Shown one piece after another: positions 24,636 through 33,776 of a stretch of DNA of 64,000 bases. The first letter of the stretch is position 1; every line of letters starts with the position of its first letter. The stretch is from contig CAKVAX010000002.1 of assembly GCA_934725425.1 (NCBI GenBank), forward strand, positions 62,001 through 126,000, in the 5' to 3' direction. The notes under the pieces are model-generated. The model had not been told where the DNA came from. It did not search any database and saw only the letters and a list, made by a program, of their open reading frames with translations. Source of the stretch: an uncultured Eubacteriales bacterium (GTDB taxonomy: Bacteria; Bacillota; Clostridia; Oscillospirales; Acutalibacteraceae). A program made the translations under genes and the position numbers.

Positions 24636-25937
24636 GTGAAAAATTTAAAAAGAAAATTTGCAGCAGTACTTACTTCAGCAGCTATTTTAGTAGGTTCTCA
24701 AGGTGGATTTACATCTTCGGCGTTTATAGGAGGCGAGTTAGTTAGGAGTACTGTCGGCTCTGTAATCGCAAGCACAGTTCCTAGCATTTTGGGAAGAATT
24801 TTCAGGTATATGATTTTTACATACGAAAGAATAGATAACTATGTGGATTTTAGAAAATATAAAGGATTTCGTACTCCTGAAGATACTATGAATGAACTTG
24901 AAAAAATAGTAAACAATGAGTCCGAAATCAAAGTTTATGGTCAAGAAAAAGCAAAAAGACAAATGATAGATGCTCTTAGCGGAGTAACTGTAAGAATAGA
25001 CAATATTAAACGCAAAAGCAGTGACGTTAAAGAAATTCGAGGAAATATAATTTACATTATTGGCAAGCCCGGAACCGGAAAAACAAAAATGTGTTACGCA
25101 ATCGCAAATGCCTTTTTAAAACACCCTGAAAAAACAAGTATTTTTTGCCACAGCGAGAGTATAACAGGCGAATCTGAACTCGGTAACCAGTTATTCAAAA
25201 CGATAGCTACCAAAGACATCGGCGAAAAACGCCAGAAAAATATATTCGGCAACGATGGACTTGTAACTAAAGATGAAGAAACTCCCTTACTCAAACATCT
25301 GTTAAATTGGGACGAATCAGTCGTAATCATTGACGAATACGAAAAAATGAAATCAAAAAGCGCAAAGCCCGGTAGTGTAATGATGGTTGGCGGAATTAGC
25401 CTTCCTACAGGTGCCACGGGTTCCCAAGTGGACAATAGTGCTGACGAAATCCTCAGATCTATCGCATCAACAGGAAAATATAAATTTATGAATAAAGAAA
25501 TTGATTGCAGCAAAACTCTTTTCTTAATAACTACAAATGAGACCAAAGAGGAACTTCAGAAAAACTTTGGAATAGGTGGTACCGCAGGTGGAGGCGCTCA
25601 ACGATTAAACATAATTGAGTTTGATTCCTTATCCTATGATGCATGCTACAATATCGTAAAAGATTTGGTAAAAGATGTAAGCGAAACCTTGGTGGACAAA
25701 AACGGTTCTTTCAAAATAAATTCAGTAATTTTTGGAAAAGAAAGCATGGACGCTATGGCTAAGTATATTTTTGAAGATGACGTCATGCAGGGACGCGCAA
25801 AAAATAAACTTGAAGATAAAATATATAGTTTGTTCGCAACATCTATGGGAAAAGAAGCCGGGAAAGATGTAGAAATCTCATTTGTTCCTGCTGCTGAAAA
25901 TCAAGAAGAATATTTTGTTAAACGCAATATCAAATAA
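24636..25937 (+). CDS. Second membrane-associated AAA+ ATPase
   Basis: 433 residues, GTG start with GAAGGGA upstream. An N-terminal signal-like segment (about residues 7-28, ending AFIGG) is followed by another hydrophobic stretch (about 34-57), so the protein may loop through the membrane and keep its ATPase inside. AAA+ motifs: Walker A GKPGTGKT (about 143), Walker B VVIIDEYEKMKS (about 228), sensor 1 FLITTNETK, and GRAKNKLEDKIY in the C-terminal small domain. It shares the plan of the protein at 9971 but is shorter and quite diverged. It is a single-gene unit between terminators. Function unknown. Confidence 0.7.
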   Translation: MKNLKRKFAAVLTSAAILVGSQGGFTSSAFIGGELVRSTVGSVIASTVPSILGRIFRYMIFTYERIDNYVDFRKYKGFRTPEDTMNELEKIVNNESEIKVYGQEKAKRQMIDALSGVTVRIDNIKRKSSDVKEIRGNIIYIIGKPGTGKTKMCYAIANAFLKHPEKTSIFCHSESITGESELGNQLFKTIATKDIGEKRQKNIFGNDGLVTKDEETPLLKHLLNWDESVVIIDEYEKMKSKSAKPGSVMMVGGISLPTGATGSQVDNSADEILRSIASTGKYKFMNKEIDCSKTLFLITTNETKEELQKNFGIGGTAGGGAQRLNIIEFDSLSYDACYNIVKDLVKDVSETLVDKNGSFKINSVIFGKESMDAMAKYIFEDDVMQGRAKNKLEDKIYSLFATSMGKEAGKDVEISFVPAAENQEEYFVKRNIK

Positions 25938-25957
25938 ATAATTAAAAATAGATTAAA

Positions 25958-25992
25958 CAAAACCAGGATATTAATTTATCCTGGTTTTATTT
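25958..25992 (+). terminator. Terminator after the AAA+ gene
   Basis: AAACCAGGATA and TATCCTGGTTT form a strong stem followed by TATTTAAC. Confidence 0.8.
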
Positions 25993-26019
25993 AACATTTT
26001 ATTTTCGACATTATCCCAC

Positions 26020-26047
26020 TTGCATATTTTTATTTTTACTATATAAT
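26020..26047 (+). promoter_or_regulatory. Promoter of the surface beta-helix gene
   Basis: TTGCAT (26020-26025) and TATAAT (26042-26047) with a 16-base spacer, 51 bases before the start codon. Confidence 0.65.
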
Positions 26048-26098
26048 TATTTATAATAAAAATTAATAAAAATATTTTAAATAAAAAGGAGGAATAAT

Positions 26099-27883
26099 AT
26101 GAAAATTAAAAAATTATGGGGGATTTTGTTTATTTTTTGTGTTTTGCTTTATATTGTGCCGACAGTGGGGTTTGCGCAAGAAGTTACAGGAAATCTTCAA
26201 GAAGTTGAGGTATATACCTCGGAAAAGATTAAGAATATCATTTCTGATTTGAATACGAGTAACGAAGAAAAACATGTAACACTTATTTTAAAAAATGACA
26301 TTGACGCATCCAACTTGACGTATGAAGAAACTACATTGTCGAAAGGTACATTGACGATTCAAGGAGAAGGGCATAAACTTACGCTAAAAAATCTTGCCTT
26401 AACCGGTACCGCATCTGTTAATCTAGGTGGACAAGACTACACCAAGACGCTTACAATGACCTCTAATGACGATACTCATAGCATAATACACCTTGCCGGA
26501 GGGGCTTCGTTGTATATTTATGACCATGTTACTCTTCGAGATTCCAATGCCCGGGGTCAAGGAGCAGGCGTTCAGGCGGTTGGAGATTCCAAAGTATATA
26601 TGTATGGCGGTGAGATTACAAGTTGTAAGAACACAGCCTCTGTTTCCGGTGGCGTTATGTTAGATGGAAATGCTTGCTTTTATTTAAAGAATGGCTCCAT
26701 AACTAATTGCCAAGGATATTCGGGAGGCGGATTCTGCGTTCAAGGGAGCGCTCGACTTGAAATGTCAGGTGGTAAAATTTCCGGGTGTAAAGATGTCTGG
26801 GACGGCGGAGGTGCCGTTTACCTTTGCGACGATGGAAATTCTTCTTTTATTATGACAGGCGGAATAATTGAAAATAACAGCGGAAAATACGGTGGAGCTA
26901 TACTTGTAGCGCCTGAAAACAATCAATCTACTTTAAATGAAAGGTTCAAGATGACAGGAGGTATTGTGAGAAACAATACTGCCGATTACGGAGGCGGAAT
27001 TATTGTTTTATTGGGTGATAGAACTTATGTTGATAATAAGGAAGTTTATACCAATTATATTGGTGGAGAAGCAGAAGTCTATAATAATACAGCTACGAAT
27101 GCGGGAGACGACATTTATGTAAACGGAGGTGCTAAATTGTTTATTTTATCCTCCCCTCGCAAAAATGGACGTATCCTAGAACCCTGCGAACACGAGATTG
27201 ATGGCTGGTATGATGACAGTGAACAATTCCGTTGGAACGTACACGACAGAGAAAAAGACATCCATGTTTTACCCGTCGAACCGGGTGCTATCGAAAAAGA
27301 GTGCGGTATTAAGGCTGCTCATCCCGAATACTTTACCCTAAAATTTGTAACAAATAGTGAAGAAAGTGTTATTGACGACGTAATCGCAAAAAAAGGGTCT
27401 CTTATTAGCCTTGAAGGATATGTTCCCACAAAAGAGGGATTTAATTTTGAAGGGTGGTATATTGATGCGGAACTAAATACAAAAGTTTCGGAAGTAACAT
27501 TGAATAATCCAACCACCGTATATGCCAAATGGTCCGAAAATAAAGAACCTAATCCGGGGAAAGTGCCTACTCCGGGAGATGAGAATGACCCAAAAGAGGA
27601 AATTGACCCCAAAGATGAAATAAACTCAGGAGATGAGTCAAATCCTCAAGATGAAATGAATTCGCAGTATACACCCGATTCAAAAGAGGCAACAAGTCCA
27701 TCAAATGAAACTAATCCGGAAGATGAAACAGAATTAGAAGGTGACGATAAAATTTATAGAACTGATACTACTACAACGGGTGACGATAGTAATATATTCC
27801 TGTGGATTTCGTTATTTTTATCAAGCATTATATTAATTAACGAAATATATGTTTACAAAAACAAGAAAAAATATAGCATTTAA
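26099..27883 (+). CDS. Large surface protein: beta-helix, Listeria-Bacteroides repeat, C-terminal anchor
   Basis: 594 residues, AGGAGG upstream. Signal peptide about 1-25 (ending GFAQE). Residues about 90-345 contain recurring units such as GGVMLDGNACFYLKNGSITN, SGGGFCVQGSARLEMSGGKI and MTGGIIENNSGKYGGAIL, the pattern of a right-handed parallel beta-helix as in adhesins. Residues about 410-478 form one Listeria-Bacteroides (Flg_new/InlB B-type) repeat ending YAKW. An acidic Pro-rich repetitive linker follows, then TTTTGDD, a hydrophobic helix (about 563-585) and a basic tail, the layout of a sortase substrate though the LPxTG motif is not canonical. Probably an adhesin; it sits just upstream of the fibre operon. 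Confidence 0.75.
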   Translation: MKIKKLWGILFIFCVLLYIVPTVGFAQEVTGNLQEVEVYTSEKIKNIISDLNTSNEEKHVTLILKNDIDASNLTYEETTLSKGTLTIQGEGHKLTLKNLALTGTASVNLGGQDYTKTLTMTSNDDTHSIIHLAGGASLYIYDHVTLRDSNARGQGAGVQAVGDSKVYMYGGEITSCKNTASVSGGVMLDGNACFYLKNGSITNCQGYSGGGFCVQGSARLEMSGGKISGCKDVWDGGGAVYLCDDGNSSFIMTGGIIENNSGKYGGAILVAPENNQSTLNERFKMTGGIVRNNTADYGGGIIVLLGDRTYVDNKEVYTNYIGGEAEVYNNTATNAGDDIYVNGGAKLFILSSPRKNGRILEPCEHEIDGWYDDSEQFRWNVHDREKDIHVLPVEPGAIEKECGIKAAHPEYFTLKFVTNSEESVIDDVIAKKGSLISLEGYVPTKEGFNFEGWYIDAELNTKVSEVTLNNPTTVYAKWSENKEPNPGKVPTPGDENDPKEEIDPKDEINSGDESNPQDEMNSQYTPDSKEATSPSNETNPEDETELEGDDKIYRTDTTTTGDDSNIFLWISLFLSSIILINEIYVYKNKKKYSI

Positions 27884-27905
27884 ATTTAAATATGTATAAA
27901 TGATT

Positions 27906-27939
27906 ATCCGCCGATGATATTTCGGCGGGTTGTTTTTTG
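27906..27939 (+). terminator. Terminator after the surface protein gene
   Basis: CCGCCGA and TCGGCGG form a GC-rich 7-bp stem followed by GTTGTTTTTTG. Confidence 0.85.
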
Positions 27940-28081
27940 TCAATTCAAAAGATACACTTTCTGTTGTGTTTGTGAACAAAAATTAATCGATATAATGCGA
28001 AATATGGTAAAAATTGAATGTCTAAGTTTGTTGAAATGAGCGAATATTATGTAATAAGCTCATAAAAAAATAAAAAAGACG

Positions 28082-28110
28082 TTGACTTTTGTTCTAAATT
28101 GATATATTAT
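28082..28110 (+). promoter_or_regulatory. Promoter of the SipW/TasA-like fibre operon
   Basis: TTGACT (28082-28087) and TATTAT (28105-28110) with a 17-base spacer, 50 bases before the vWA gene. No other clear promoter or terminator is seen until 37262. Confidence 0.65.
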
Positions 28111-28160
28111 GAAACTAAAATTGAGCTTAGCAAATATATCATTATATGTGAGAGGTAAAT

Positions 28161-29900
28161 ATGAAAAAAAATATATTATCAAAACTGTATAAAGTTATAA
28201 TTATTTCATTTTCACTTGTTTTTTTGGCAGTTTTTTGTTACGGTTCTTTCGCCAGTGAAATTATAGAGGATTCGAATTCTTCGGATGAAATAACTATTCC
28301 CACGAGTACTGTTTCTCAGGTTAGTTATTTGAGCTCCGGCGATGGTAAAGAAAACGATAAAGCAGAATTAACCATCGAAGCTTACATCGAGGGAGAGGAA
28401 AAGGCCCGAAAGATTTCTCCGAGTGATGTTATGGTGGTATTTGATCAATCGGAGGATTCTTCCGTTAACAGGGAGACGACCATAAGTAGTATCAAAAATA
28501 TAATTGATAAGTTGCCGAATCCCGATGACAAAAATGATTCTCACAGGATATGCCTACTGGGGTACGGTCAAATGGAAAATACAGGGTATTATACTTATGA
28601 CCAAGAAGCTGAGTTTAATCAAGCAGTTCCGGATGCAAATATTTGGAAAGAACATAACAATGATTCTCCAACTTCTCTTCCAATTGTAATGCGCAAATAC
28701 ATCAAAAAATTACCGTCTTATGACAAGTGTTTTATTAGCAAGTCAAAGGCGCTTCAAGTGCTTAATCACCCCGAACAAATGTCTGAATGGAATTCCAAAG
28801 AATCTCGCGCTGACGCCGGACTGGTTCTTGCAAGCAAATTCATTCGTAAAAGAAATATGGCTCTTGATAGGCAAGAGCGTGAATCTCGCCCGCTGATTGT
28901 CATTTTTGCTTCATCTTCGATGCCTATTCAATTAGTTGACGGAGAAAAAATCTCTCGTGCGGAATCAATTAAAACTGCGGTGGATCAAATTAAAACTACT
29001 TGCAAAAATTACGGTGTTACTCCGAACATTTATTCGATAGGTGATTCTGATATAAAGGGCTTCAATAAAATGATGCTGGATGTAGCGGGCGATATTCGTA
29101 ACCGCTTTTCACTGGACAGTACCTCGAACCTTGCCAAATCTTTGATATCCTTGGTTAAAAAAGAAAAAACTGATCCCGATTCAAAAGAAATTGAAATCAC
29201 TGCATCAAAATTCAAAGACCCAAACGGTGAAGAAAAAAGTTTTGCCGAGCTAAAAAATCAATACAATTTTGACTTTGATAACGCTATTGTAAAGCGTTAC
29301 ACTGCCAAAGAAACTAAAAACGGTGAAAAAATTTGGCAAGAAGACCCCGCAAATATCACATCGCAAAAAATTTCTGCCACGGATAATGTCGTTTCGTGCC
29401 GAGTGAGTATAGATGAAACCGCTGAGCTTGCTAATTATAACAGCGAAGCTGAAATTGCCGAGGCCGCCCTTACAGCCGATACCACGTGGAAAGTAACTAT
29501 AGAAAGCTCTAATGATAATGTGCTTTTGACCGTAGAAAGCGAAGGTATAGATTCCGATATAGATGTTTATTATCGTATAGGGCGTTCTGGTGATGGCTTG
29601 TGGGCGTGGATCGATAATAAATCAAACAAGATGTACTTGAATTGGAAAAATAGTCAGTACATTGTAACTGAGCTTGTTCCTTCAAATTATGAAATAACAG
29701 ATATACTGGTAAATGGTGAGTCGGTAAAAGATACTACGAAATCTTTAGCATCAGAAAATTCTACAATTTTACTAGCGTCCACTAACCAAACTTGCAGTGT
29801 AACATTTAAACATGAGAAAAAATCGAAAGTTGACCTCTGTACACACCAAGTTATATCTGACACTATAGCTACGTGGAATGATTCTCACGGTACATTCTAG
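28161..29900 (+). CDS. Secreted vWA-domain protein of the fibre operon
   Basis: 579 residues, AGAGGT upstream. Signal peptide about residues 10-32. Residues about 86-330 fit a von Willebrand factor A domain: DVMVVFDQSEDSS at the expected first strand, SRADAGLVLASKFI as the second loop, RPLIVIFASSS as a core strand and YSIGDSD. The metal site (MIDAS) is DxSxD rather than DxSxS, so metal binding is uncertain. Residues about 335-579 are strand-rich and end without a membrane anchor. As first gene of an operon for TasA-like subunits, it is a candidate tip adhesin, by analogy with vWA tip pilins. Confidence 0.65.
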   Translation: MKKNILSKLYKVIIISFSLVFLAVFCYGSFASEIIEDSNSSDEITIPTSTVSQVSYLSSGDGKENDKAELTIEAYIEGEEKARKISPSDVMVVFDQSEDSSVNRETTISSIKNIIDKLPNPDDKNDSHRICLLGYGQMENTGYYTYDQEAEFNQAVPDANIWKEHNNDSPTSLPIVMRKYIKKLPSYDKCFISKSKALQVLNHPEQMSEWNSKESRADAGLVLASKFIRKRNMALDRQERESRPLIVIFASSSMPIQLVDGEKISRAESIKTAVDQIKTTCKNYGVTPNIYSIGDSDIKGFNKMMLDVAGDIRNRFSLDSTSNLAKSLISLVKKEKTDPDSKEIEITASKFKDPNGEEKSFAELKNQYNFDFDNAIVKRYTAKETKNGEKIWQEDPANITSQKISATDNVVSCRVSIDETAELANYNSEAEIAEAALTADTTWKVTIESSNDNVLLTVESEGIDSDIDVYYRIGRSGDGLWAWIDNKSNKMYLNWKNSQYIVTELVPSNYEITDILVNGESVKDTTKSLASENSTILLASTNQTCSVTFKHEKKSKVDLCTHQVISDTIATWNDSHGTF

Positions 29901-29919
29901 TAAAAAGAGGTGAAAATTA

Positions 29920-30606
29920 GTGAAACATTTTAAAACTGAAAAATTTAATATACCTAAATTTTTATTTATTTTTGTGGGTTTACTTTCCTGCGTAGGTGCT
30001 TTGTGTATTCAAAACTCTCTTTCGTATTTTCACACTACCTATGGATTCGCAAATACATTTCAAACGGCTACCGGTTCGGTTTCTGTATATCAAGAATTCG
30101 CTAATCCTACACCACTTTATTCGGGCGAAGGGCCAAATTGGGGGGGTATTAGTTGCACAAAAAAACTTTTCATCGAAAATGATACCGAAGAAGGTGGAGT
30201 ATCTGAATATGTTAGAGTGGCATATCCTCAGGTGATGGGAGTAGGCACAAGTGGTGAAGATTATCCTTACTGGTATGATAGCGCATATAAAGTTACTTGT
30301 CATTATGGTCCGTGGTTCAATAAAACTAACGGGTTTTATAGTGGCTATCGTAGTTATTCAAGTATGCCTGTCAATAGCGGTTGGGTTAAACATGGAGAAT
30401 GGTATTATTACAAAACTCCTCTCACGCCGGCAACAAAGCTTCAGCTAACAGATTCTCTGGGTAATCATCAAAAAGCAAATAAAGAATCTACAAAATACAG
30501 AACTTACACCCTGACTTTCATTGTCGAAACTCTTCCGTCAAATGTTTCTGACCAAGACTTTAAAAATACTTGGGGCGTATCAAAAAAAGACCTCGGCTTG
30601 AGTTAA
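29920..30606 (+). CDS. Small SipW-type secreted subunit
   Basis: 228 residues, GTG start with AGAGGTG upstream, 19 bases after the vWA stop. The hydrophobic N-terminus (FLFIFVGLLSCVGALCIQN) is followed by SYFHTTYGFANTF, like the AYF...FxNxF segment at the SipW cleavage region in TasA/camelysin proteins. The mature part is rich in Tyr, Gly and Trp (YWYDSAYKVTCHYGPWF). It lacks the YYYYKG motif in full form shared by the later subunits and is the most diverged. Probably a minor or adaptor subunit. Confidence 0.6.
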   Translation: MKHFKTEKFNIPKFLFIFVGLLSCVGALCIQNSLSYFHTTYGFANTFQTATGSVSVYQEFANPTPLYSGEGPNWGGISCTKKLFIENDTEEGGVSEYVRVAYPQVMGVGTSGEDYPYWYDSAYKVTCHYGPWFNKTNGFYSGYRSYSSMPVNSGWVKHGEWYYYKTPLTPATKLQLTDSLGNHQKANKESTKYRTYTLTFIVETLPSNVSDQDFKNTWGVSKKDLGLS

Positions 30607-30670
30607 CGCACACGGCGATGAAAGGGGTGATGCTAATGGAGTAAAGAAATTTGAAAGGAGTGTGAATGTA

Positions 30671-31129
30671 GTGAAGGTATTAAAGAAAATATTTAGTGTA
30701 TTATCTGTAATATGTTACGTATGCATAGGGGCGCTTTTAATGGTTGAATTGCCATGGGCGTTCGGTTGCAAACCCGAAATCGTTCTCAGCGGCAGTATGG
30801 CTCCGCTATTTCCCGTTGGCAGTGTAATATATTACAAAGAGGCGTCTTTTGAATCGATACAACAAGGCGATATAATTACTTTTTTAAATGGCGAAGCTAC
30901 TGTAACTCATCGTGTTGTTGGGATCGATTCCGAAGCTCGGACATTTCGTACCAAGGGCGATGCAAATGCCAGTGTTGATCCCTCATCTGTTCCTTATTCC
31001 AACGTCAAAGGTAAAGTAAAAAAAGTTGTCTTACCTTATTTTGGATATGCGATAAGATTCGTACAGGAAAATTATTGGGTTCTGTTGATCATAGCAGGGA
31101 TATTGCTACTTGGTATGATAATTTCTTAA
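30671..31129 (+). CDS. sipW: Signal peptidase I, SipW/ER type
   Basis: 152 residues from the GTG at 30671, 10 bases after AAAGGAG (a GTG at 30662 is too close). Two transmembrane segments (about 8-28 and 132-150) enclose an external catalytic domain. Ser42 in VLSGSM and His80 in THRVVG replace the Ser/Lys pair of ordinary bacterial enzymes, with RTKGDANASVDP carrying the conserved Asp, the ER/archaeal/SipW type. It should cleave the unusual signal peptides of the TasA-like proteins encoded around it. A tiny four-codon frame with its own ribosome binding site precedes it (30632). Confidence 0.9.
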   Translation: MKVLKKIFSVLSVICYVCIGALLMVELPWAFGCKPEIVLSGSMAPLFPVGSVIYYKEASFESIQQGDIITFLNGEATVTHRVVGIDSEARTFRTKGDANASVDPSSVPYSNVKGKVKKVVLPYFGYAIRFVQENYWVLLIIAGILLLGMIIS

Positions 31130-31168
31130 AATAAAAAAATTGATTAAAAAACAAGGAGATGTTAAAAA

Positions 31169-31924
31169 ATGGATAATAAAAAAGTAGAAAACAAAAAGCA
31201 AATGTCAAACAAGAAAAAATTCTGGATCGGCATGAGTTCTCTCGCAGCCATTGGAATTATCACCGCTACCATAGCTTACTTCCAAGCTAGTCATAATTTT
31301 GAGAATAGGTTTATAGCTAATAGCTATAATGTAACTATTCAACAAATTCTTGACCAAGATGCAGCTTCTAAAGTGTCTCCGGGTCAAAAGATAGAAGCAA
31401 CTGTAAGTGTTAAAAATGAAGGAACCGGCCCTATCTTAGCAAGGATAAAATATGTACCCGGCACTATGAATGATGGAAATATAACTTGGAGTGAAAACGA
31501 AACAGTATCTTTAGATAGTTTGGGCGACGCGTGGACAGCTGAGTATGATAAAGAAAATTTTGAGAAAAGCACAGATGGATATTATTATTACAAAGGTTCG
31601 ATAGCAAACGGAAGTACTGTTAATCATTTAAATAGTATAACACTATTAGAAGGCAAGAATGATTATAATAAGTCGGAACAACAGTATATACTAAAAGAAG
31701 GCTCGAAACAGTGGGTAGATAAGTCAGAAAATGAGGAAATGCCATACGGAAGCTCGTACGGTGAAAAAGCTACAACTACTAGCTCAAAAAGAACTCCTAT
31801 TTATATGAAAGCTGTTGTTGAAACTATCCAGGCAACTAAGACTGACGGCAGTGAGTTAACAATAAACAGTGCAGACGAAGCACAAAAAGCATGGACAGAT
31901 CTAACAACCCCATTAACCCCATAA
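31169..31924 (+). CDS. TasA/camelysin-like fibre subunit 1
   Basis: 251 residues, AAGGAGATG upstream. Basic N-terminus then KKFWIGMSSLAAIGIITATI and AYFQASHNFENRF, the SipW-dependent signal peptide and cleavage region. The mature domain opens YNVTIQQILDQDAASKVSPG and VSVKNEGTGPILARIKY, a beta-sandwich pattern as in TasA. It also has DGYYYYKG, HLNSITLLEG and a C-terminal VVETIQATKTDGSELT, motifs shared by the paralogues downstream. Such proteins polymerise into extracellular fibres by donating an N-terminal strand to the next subunit; that behaviour is inferred here. Confidence 0.78.
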   Translation: MDNKKVENKKQMSNKKKFWIGMSSLAAIGIITATIAYFQASHNFENRFIANSYNVTIQQILDQDAASKVSPGQKIEATVSVKNEGTGPILARIKYVPGTMNDGNITWSENETVSLDSLGDAWTAEYDKENFEKSTDGYYYYKGSIANGSTVNHLNSITLLEGKNDYNKSEQQYILKEGSKQWVDKSENEEMPYGSSYGEKATTTSSKRTPIYMKAVVETIQATKTDGSELTINSADEAQKAWTDLTTPLTP

Positions 31925-31947
31925 TAAATATCAATAACGCAACAAAT

Positions 31948-31980
31948 CAGCGTGGCCTGAGTACAATCTCTGCCACGCTG
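31948..31980 (+). other. Stem-loop between fibre subunits 1 and 2
   Basis: CAGCGTGGC and GCCACGCTG form a 9-bp perfect, GC-rich stem with a 15-base loop in the longest gap of the operon (98 bases). No U-run follows, so it is more likely an mRNA stability or processing element than a terminator. Confidence 0.5.
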
Positions 31981-32022
31981 CAGTCTAAAACTACTCACAC
32001 CAAAACGAAAGGAGATGTCGCT

Positions 32023-32820
32023 ATGAAACGCAAAATAAAAACCTCGCCCCAAAAAAGATTTTGGATTGGAATGGGCGCTTGCGCGGTCGTTGCTTTTGTT
32101 ACAGCCACTATAGCATATTTTTCGAGTTCACATACTTTTAATAATAAATTTAGCAGTAATTATAGCGTCGAGACTTATAATTTAGTCGATAAGGACGCCG
32201 CTATGAATGTGTGGCCTGGAGAAACTATAGATAGTAATCTTATCGTTAAAAACACGGGCGATGCTCCTATTTTCGTCAGGATTAAGTATCAACGGTCTAA
32301 TAAACTGAATGATAAGGGCGATAGGGTAGATTTTTCGGAGGAAAATCTTGCCTCTGTTAATTTGAGTGCAATCGATGACTTCATAAGTTATATAGTTCAA
32401 AATAGTGATAAATTCTTATACAACAGTGAAGATGGTTATTACTATTACAAAGGAGTTTTAGGATCCGCGCAAGAAATTCAGCACTTGGACGGAATTACTT
32501 TTAATAACAAAGTTTCTTCCGAGGTAGAACAAAAAGCTATCCCCGTCGAGGAGCTGGCACCGTCTTATTTGCAATCGGAAGATGCCGACATAAATGATGA
32601 CGAAAATTATAGCACGGGAGAAGATAAAGGCTTTGGCACTAAGAAATTATATAGCGGCACGGTCGTGCCTAGTGTATACATGGGCTTGAGGGCTTGCGTA
32701 GAAACAGTCCAAGCAACCAACGCCGACGGCACTCCGATAGAAGATGCTAAAGTCAAAGAAATTGAAGACACCCAAGAAGCCGGGTCGATAAAATCTTACT
32801 GGACAGAATTAAAAAAATGA
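32023..32820 (+). CDS. TasA/camelysin-like fibre subunit 2
   Basis: 265 residues from the ATG at 32023, preceded by AAAGGAGATG; longer upstream frames lack a site. SipW-type signal: KRFWIGMGACAVVAFVTATI then AYFSSSHTFNNKF. The mature part repeats the family pattern: LVDKDAAMNVWPGETI, LIVKNTGDAPIFVRIKY, EDGYYYYKGVLGSAQEIQHL and CVETVQATNADGTPI, ending SYWTELKK. Very close in plan to subunits 1 and 3. Confidence 0.78.
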   Translation: MKRKIKTSPQKRFWIGMGACAVVAFVTATIAYFSSSHTFNNKFSSNYSVETYNLVDKDAAMNVWPGETIDSNLIVKNTGDAPIFVRIKYQRSNKLNDKGDRVDFSEENLASVNLSAIDDFISYIVQNSDKFLYNSEDGYYYYKGVLGSAQEIQHLDGITFNNKVSSEVEQKAIPVEELAPSYLQSEDADINDDENYSTGEDKGFGTKKLYSGTVVPSVYMGLRACVETVQATNADGTPIEDAKVKEIEDTQEAGSIKSYWTELKK

Positions 32821-32863
32821 AATAGCAATGACGGAAATAATTAAATGAAAGGAGATATAAAAA

Positions 32864-33757
32864 GTGAAACATGAAAAACAAATGTCTGATAAGAAAAGAT
32901 TTTGGATTGGCATGGCCGGGTGCGCAATGGTTGGCTTTTTGGCATATGCTTTGTCCTACTTTTCCAGTAGTCAAACTTTCGATAATGAGTATAGAACCCA
33001 ATCCTCGAACTATAAAATCGAAGTTCACGATATTATAAATAGAAATAAATCCATGAAGTTGTGGCCGTCTGTAGAAACCGATTTGAATATGGATCTTATA
33101 GTTAAAAATAGTGGCGATTTCCCTGTTTTACTCAGGATTAGATATTTTTCAGGTTGGGATACCGAAAAAAAGCAAGGGAACCCTGACGATATAAAATATG
33201 ACGATAAAGTGACAGATGAAAACGGAAATATTATATTGCAAGGTGGCGTAGAATTAAACGAAACAACAGAAGGATGGCTTAAGTTTTCCCTAAAAAATGA
33301 AGATAAATTTTTATACAATGCATATAAACAAGAGGAGCCCAGTTACGAGAACGATGGATGTTATTATTACAAAGGAATTTTGAAGCCCGGCGAAAGCATA
33401 CAGCACCTTGATCAAGTTACGTCCATGCCAGATGGTACAAGCGGGGAAGGTATAGATGACGTTCCTCAGCAAATGTATAAAAGCATTAGTAAGGAAACAA
33501 AAGAAGTTATAGCGTCATATACCAATGAGGGTTTGGGCAAGATTACTACTATAGGAACAGGAAGCTCTGTCAAAAAATACGGTGAAAATATTTATATTGA
33601 TACTTTAGGCCTAAGGGCATATGTCGAAACCATTCATGCAGTTGACGAAAACGGCAATCCTTTAACCGAAATTCCTGATACTGCTACAACTTACGACCTG
33701 AAAGCTTATTGGGATAAACTACTAAAAGAAGATGATTCAAACAGCGGGGATAATTAA
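32864..33757 (+). CDS. TasA/camelysin-like fibre subunit 3
   Basis: 297 residues, GTG start with AAAGGAGAT upstream. Signal KRFWIGMAGCAMVGFLAYAL then SYFSSSQTFDNEY. Family motifs: IINRNKSMKLWPSVETDL, LIVKNSGDFPVLLRIRY, DGCYYYKGILKPGESIQHL and YVETIHAVDENGNPL, ending AYWDKLLKED. An insertion of about 30 residues before the YYYKG motif makes it longer than subunit 2. Confidence 0.77.
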   Translation: MKHEKQMSDKKRFWIGMAGCAMVGFLAYALSYFSSSQTFDNEYRTQSSNYKIEVHDIINRNKSMKLWPSVETDLNMDLIVKNSGDFPVLLRIRYFSGWDTEKKQGNPDDIKYDDKVTDENGNIILQGGVELNETTEGWLKFSLKNEDKFLYNAYKQEEPSYENDGCYYYKGILKPGESIQHLDQVTSMPDGTSGEGIDDVPQQMYKSISKETKEVIASYTNEGLGKITTIGTGSSVKKYGENIYIDTLGLRAYVETIHAVDENGNPLTEIPDTATTYDLKAYWDKLLKEDDSNSGDN

Positions 33758-33776
33758 ACGAAAGGAGATGCTGTAA

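Noticed and set aside
31891..32022. Extended N-terminus for fibre subunit 2
   Set aside because: It would overlap the previous gene and the stem-loop; the ATG at 32023 has a perfect AAAGGAGATG site and the family signal sequence starts there.
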